Shown here: positions 5,150 through 5,368 of the stretch, one piece after another | Layout of the letters: each line of letters begins with the position of its first letter | Numbering within the stretch: the stretch's first letter is position 1 | DNA from: Betaproteobacteria bacterium | GTDB lineage: Bacteria; Pseudomonadota; Gammaproteobacteria; Burkholderiales; SG8-39 | Assembly (NCBI GenBank): GCA_009693435.1 | Contig: SHXF01000174.1 | Coordinates: forward strand, 1-5,368 | Length of the DNA: 5,368 nt | Direction: 5' to 3' | Notes under the pieces: model-generated | Told to the model about the DNA's origin: nothing | Seen by the model: only the letters and a program-made list of their open reading frames with translations | The model's database searches: none | Made by a program: the position numbers and the translations under genes

Positions 5150-5368
5150 TTACGGCACAATCACGATCGGCTCTGCGGGCCATGGACCACCGAGCAGCGC
5201 CGACAGCAACACGGCAAGAGTGCGCGGAATAAACGTTTCGCGCGAACCCGCAATCTCGGCAATCGACCACCACCGCAACTCGCGAAACGTTGCGTGCTCT
5301 TCGGACGTGAGCGCGGTAGGTGTTGCAAAGAAGTTGGGGACACGCTGGATGTAGACGCGGGCCAGCGT
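5150..5368 (-). CDS. Probable NUDIX hydrolase, C-terminal fragment
   Basis: On the minus strand the frame is open from the window edge to a TAA (5152-5150), giving 72 residues. The text includes VYIQRVPNFF, then FRELRWWSIAEI, then ETFIPRTLAVLLSALLGG, ending PAEPIVIVP. The 'WWS..EI' step followed by a helix of the form 'F.PR.L..LL..LL.G' is typical of the region after the Nudix box, where the last strand and helix complete the fold. The box itself (GX5EX7REUXEEXGU) would lie beyond the right edge, so catalytic competence cannot be judged. Such enzymes hydrolyse nucleoside diphosphates linked to another moiety; the substrate is unknown. It converges on the oxidoreductase gene with an 86-base gap and is probably resident chromosome. 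Short minus-strand frames overlapping it are alternative readings without family features. Confidence 0.75.
   Translation of the reverse strand, partial: TLARVYIQRVPNFFATPTALTSEEHATFRELRWWSIAEIAGSRETFIPRTLAVLLSALLGGPWPAEPIVIVP

Noticed and set aside
1..5368. CRISPR array, rRNA or riboswitch
   Set aside because: No regularly spaced repeats of CRISPR length, no rRNA-like sequence and no recognisable riboswitch core were seen on either strand.

Overview
The window looks like the right-hand part of an integrated mobile element next to ordinary chromosome of a GC-rich proteobacterium. The style of the transposase, AlpA and integrase genes suggests a betaproteobacterium or a similar group, but the genus cannot be read from the sequence. 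Family assignments come from motifs and memory; no search was run.

Left part (1-760): the 3' end of an IS30-family transposase gene and the likely right end of that IS. Next is a short remnant of an accessory gene: a strong ribosome binding site and an intact N-terminus, then a frame break. Its shifted frame ends in an ATGA overlap with a 117-codon ORF that may itself be a chimera of two truncated genes. A good intrinsic terminator and a perfect 12-bp palindrome follow. This stretch reads as eroded cargo.

Central part (888-2939): a compact, same-strand integration module. It holds an AlpA-type regulator, a 57-codon ORF with two cysteines, a helix-turn-helix protein with a two-CxxC zinc-ribbon-like segment, and a tyrosine recombinase with all expected catalytic residues. 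The small ORF starts 13 bases after alpA and its stop overlaps the next start (ATGA). The integrase Shine-Dalgarno overlaps the stop codon before it. The four genes are therefore probably co-transcribed and translationally coupled.

Boundary (2940-3161): a gene-free stretch directly after the integrase, with a pair of TGGGGGTAT direct repeats and a cluster of TCC-containing repeats about 10 bases apart. This is where integrase binding sites and the element end (att) are most likely. No tRNA gene is visible.

Right part (3162-5368): probable host chromosome. A ketopantoate reductase-like (ApbA/PanE) gene is followed 3 bases later by a luciferase-like flavin-dependent oxidoreductase, probably a two-gene operon for a small-molecule redox pathway that cannot be named. 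A convergent gene on the minus strand, cut by the window end, encodes the C-terminal part of a probable NUDIX hydrolase.

No clearly new system is evident. The points most worth a second look are the unlisted 57-codon ORF and coupled integration module, the decayed two-gene cargo, and the putative att region.
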